Positions 13,205-13,809 of a stretch of 13,809 nt of DNA are shown here, one piece after another. The notes beneath the pieces were generated by a model, which was not told the DNA's origin, did no database searches, and saw only the letters and a program-made list of their open reading frames with translations. Where the stretch lies: NCBI GenBank assembly GCA_014377495.1, contig JACMPN010000449.1:1-13809 (forward strand), in the 5' to 3' direction. Made by a program: the position numbers and the translations under genes. Source of the DNA: Candidatus Sericytochromatia bacterium. GTDB taxonomy: Bacteria; Cyanobacteriota; Sericytochromatia; JACMPN01. Numbering within the stretch: the first letter of the stretch is position 1; every line of letters begins with the position of its first letter.

Positions 13205-13809
13205 ATGGCTCGTCGGGTGATCGTCACCGGTGGCAGTGGCGGCATCGGCCGGGCCATCGCCAGTGCCTTCGTCATCGCCGGTGATCAGGTGATCATCACC
13301 GGCCGCTCGCCAGACCGCCTGCATGACGCCGCTGCGGCCCTCCGCCATGGGCCCGGCACGGTTCATCCCCTGATCAGCGACCTCACCGAGCCCACTGCCG
13401 CCGCAACCATGGTGGCGGATGGCGTCGCCCTGCTGGGCGGCTTCGATGTGATCGTCAATAACGCCGGCATCGCCCCGATCTCGCCCTTGCTCGGCGGTCC
13501 CGAAGCCGATGAGGCCTGGGAAGCCGCCCTCGCCACGAACCTGACAGGGCCGTGGCGGACGATCCGGGCGGCCCTGCCCCACCTGGCCGGCGGTGGTCGG
13601 ATCATCAACATCGGGGCCCTGACCGGCCGCATCGGGGCCACCCACTACGGGGCCTTTTGTGCCTCGAAACACGGGCTGATCGGCCTGACCCGTTCACTGG
13701 CCCTCGATCTGGCTCCCCGCCGCATCACCGTCAATGCCGTGGCCCCCGGCTGGGTGGATTCCGCCCTCGCCGAACAGACGTTCGAGGCCTTGGCTGCCCA
13801 CACCGGGAC
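13205..13809 (+). CDS. SDR-family protein with degenerate catalytic residues (3' partial)
   Basis: The visible 201 complete codons form most of a classical short-chain dehydrogenase/reductase fold. TGGSGGIG (8-15) is the dinucleotide-binding loop, DVIVNNAGI (81-89) the NNAG motif, Asn112 (TNLTGPW) the structural/catalytic Asn, and NAVAPGWVDS (177-186) the C-terminal cofactor motif. It resembles FabG-type 3-oxoacyl reductases. However, the catalytic Ser is Ala138 (INIGALTG) and the catalytic Tyr is Phe151 (YGAFCASK, codon TTT at 13655-13657), while Lys155 is kept. Tyr148 lies three residues before the expected site. ATG 13205 follows GGAGGA (13194-13199), so expression looks intended. It may be a non-catalytic or regulatory SDR. 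The gene runs off the right edge. Confidence 0.88.
   Translation, partial: MARRVIVTGGSGGIGRAIASAFVIAGDQVIITGRSPDRLHDAAAALRHGPGTVHPLISDLTEPTAAATMVADGVALLGGFDVIVNNAGIAPISPLLGGPEADEAWEAALATNLTGPWRTIRAALPHLAGGGRIINIGALTGRIGATHYGAFCASKHGLIGLTRSLALDLAPRRITVNAVAPGWVDSALAEQTFEALAAHTG

Overview
The window is a GC-rich bacterial chromosome segment carrying housekeeping and accessory genes on both strands. The zinc-type ribosomal protein L31, the type I-beta DAHP synthase and the compact aroF-tyrA-aroA cluster with strong Shine-Dalgarno sites suggest a GC-rich Gram-positive-like or other deep-branching thermophile-like lineage. This is inference from gene content; no marker here fixes the phylum.

Layout. 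Positions 1-83 hold the 3' end of a gene that may be a PfkB-type kinase. Next come a secreted monohaem cytochrome c (211-699) and a DUF302 protein (782-1177), both on the plus strand. Positions 1194-1459 carry an IS630-family transposase remnant whose catalytic core is deleted. Two divergent UspA-type stress proteins follow (1695-2144 minus, 2396-2875 plus). ATP-dependent PEP carboxykinase (pckA, 3017-4615) ends at a GC hairpin, and an AspT/YidE-type transporter with two RCK_C domains follows (4753-6381). A minus-strand operon aroF-tyrA-aroA (9643 down to 6425) encodes the first shikimate-pathway step, EPSP synthase and the tyrosine-branch dehydrogenase.

From about 9650 to 11497 there is no convincing large protein gene. 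This region holds a tandem duplication of a structured module with period 693 bp. Each copy has an upstream hairpin, a sigma70-type promoter with a 17-bp spacer, a body of about 308 nt and an intrinsic-terminator-like hairpin. I read these as two copies of an unidentified structured non-coding RNA. The body is almost invariant (two substitutions in 185 nt), while the sequence upstream of the promoter has diverged to about half identity. This is the best candidate here for something undescribed. A possible 58-residue small protein and rpmE with a clear promoter and a bidirectional terminator follow. Then come a three-helix membrane protein (minus), a secreted CAP/SCP-domain protein (minus) and an SDR-family protein (plus) that runs off the right edge.

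Two enzymes have striking active-site changes. The EPSP synthase has a rewritten PEP-binding loop (N94T, A95P, T97R, M99R by E. coli numbering). The SDR has Ala and Phe in place of the catalytic Ser138 and Tyr151.
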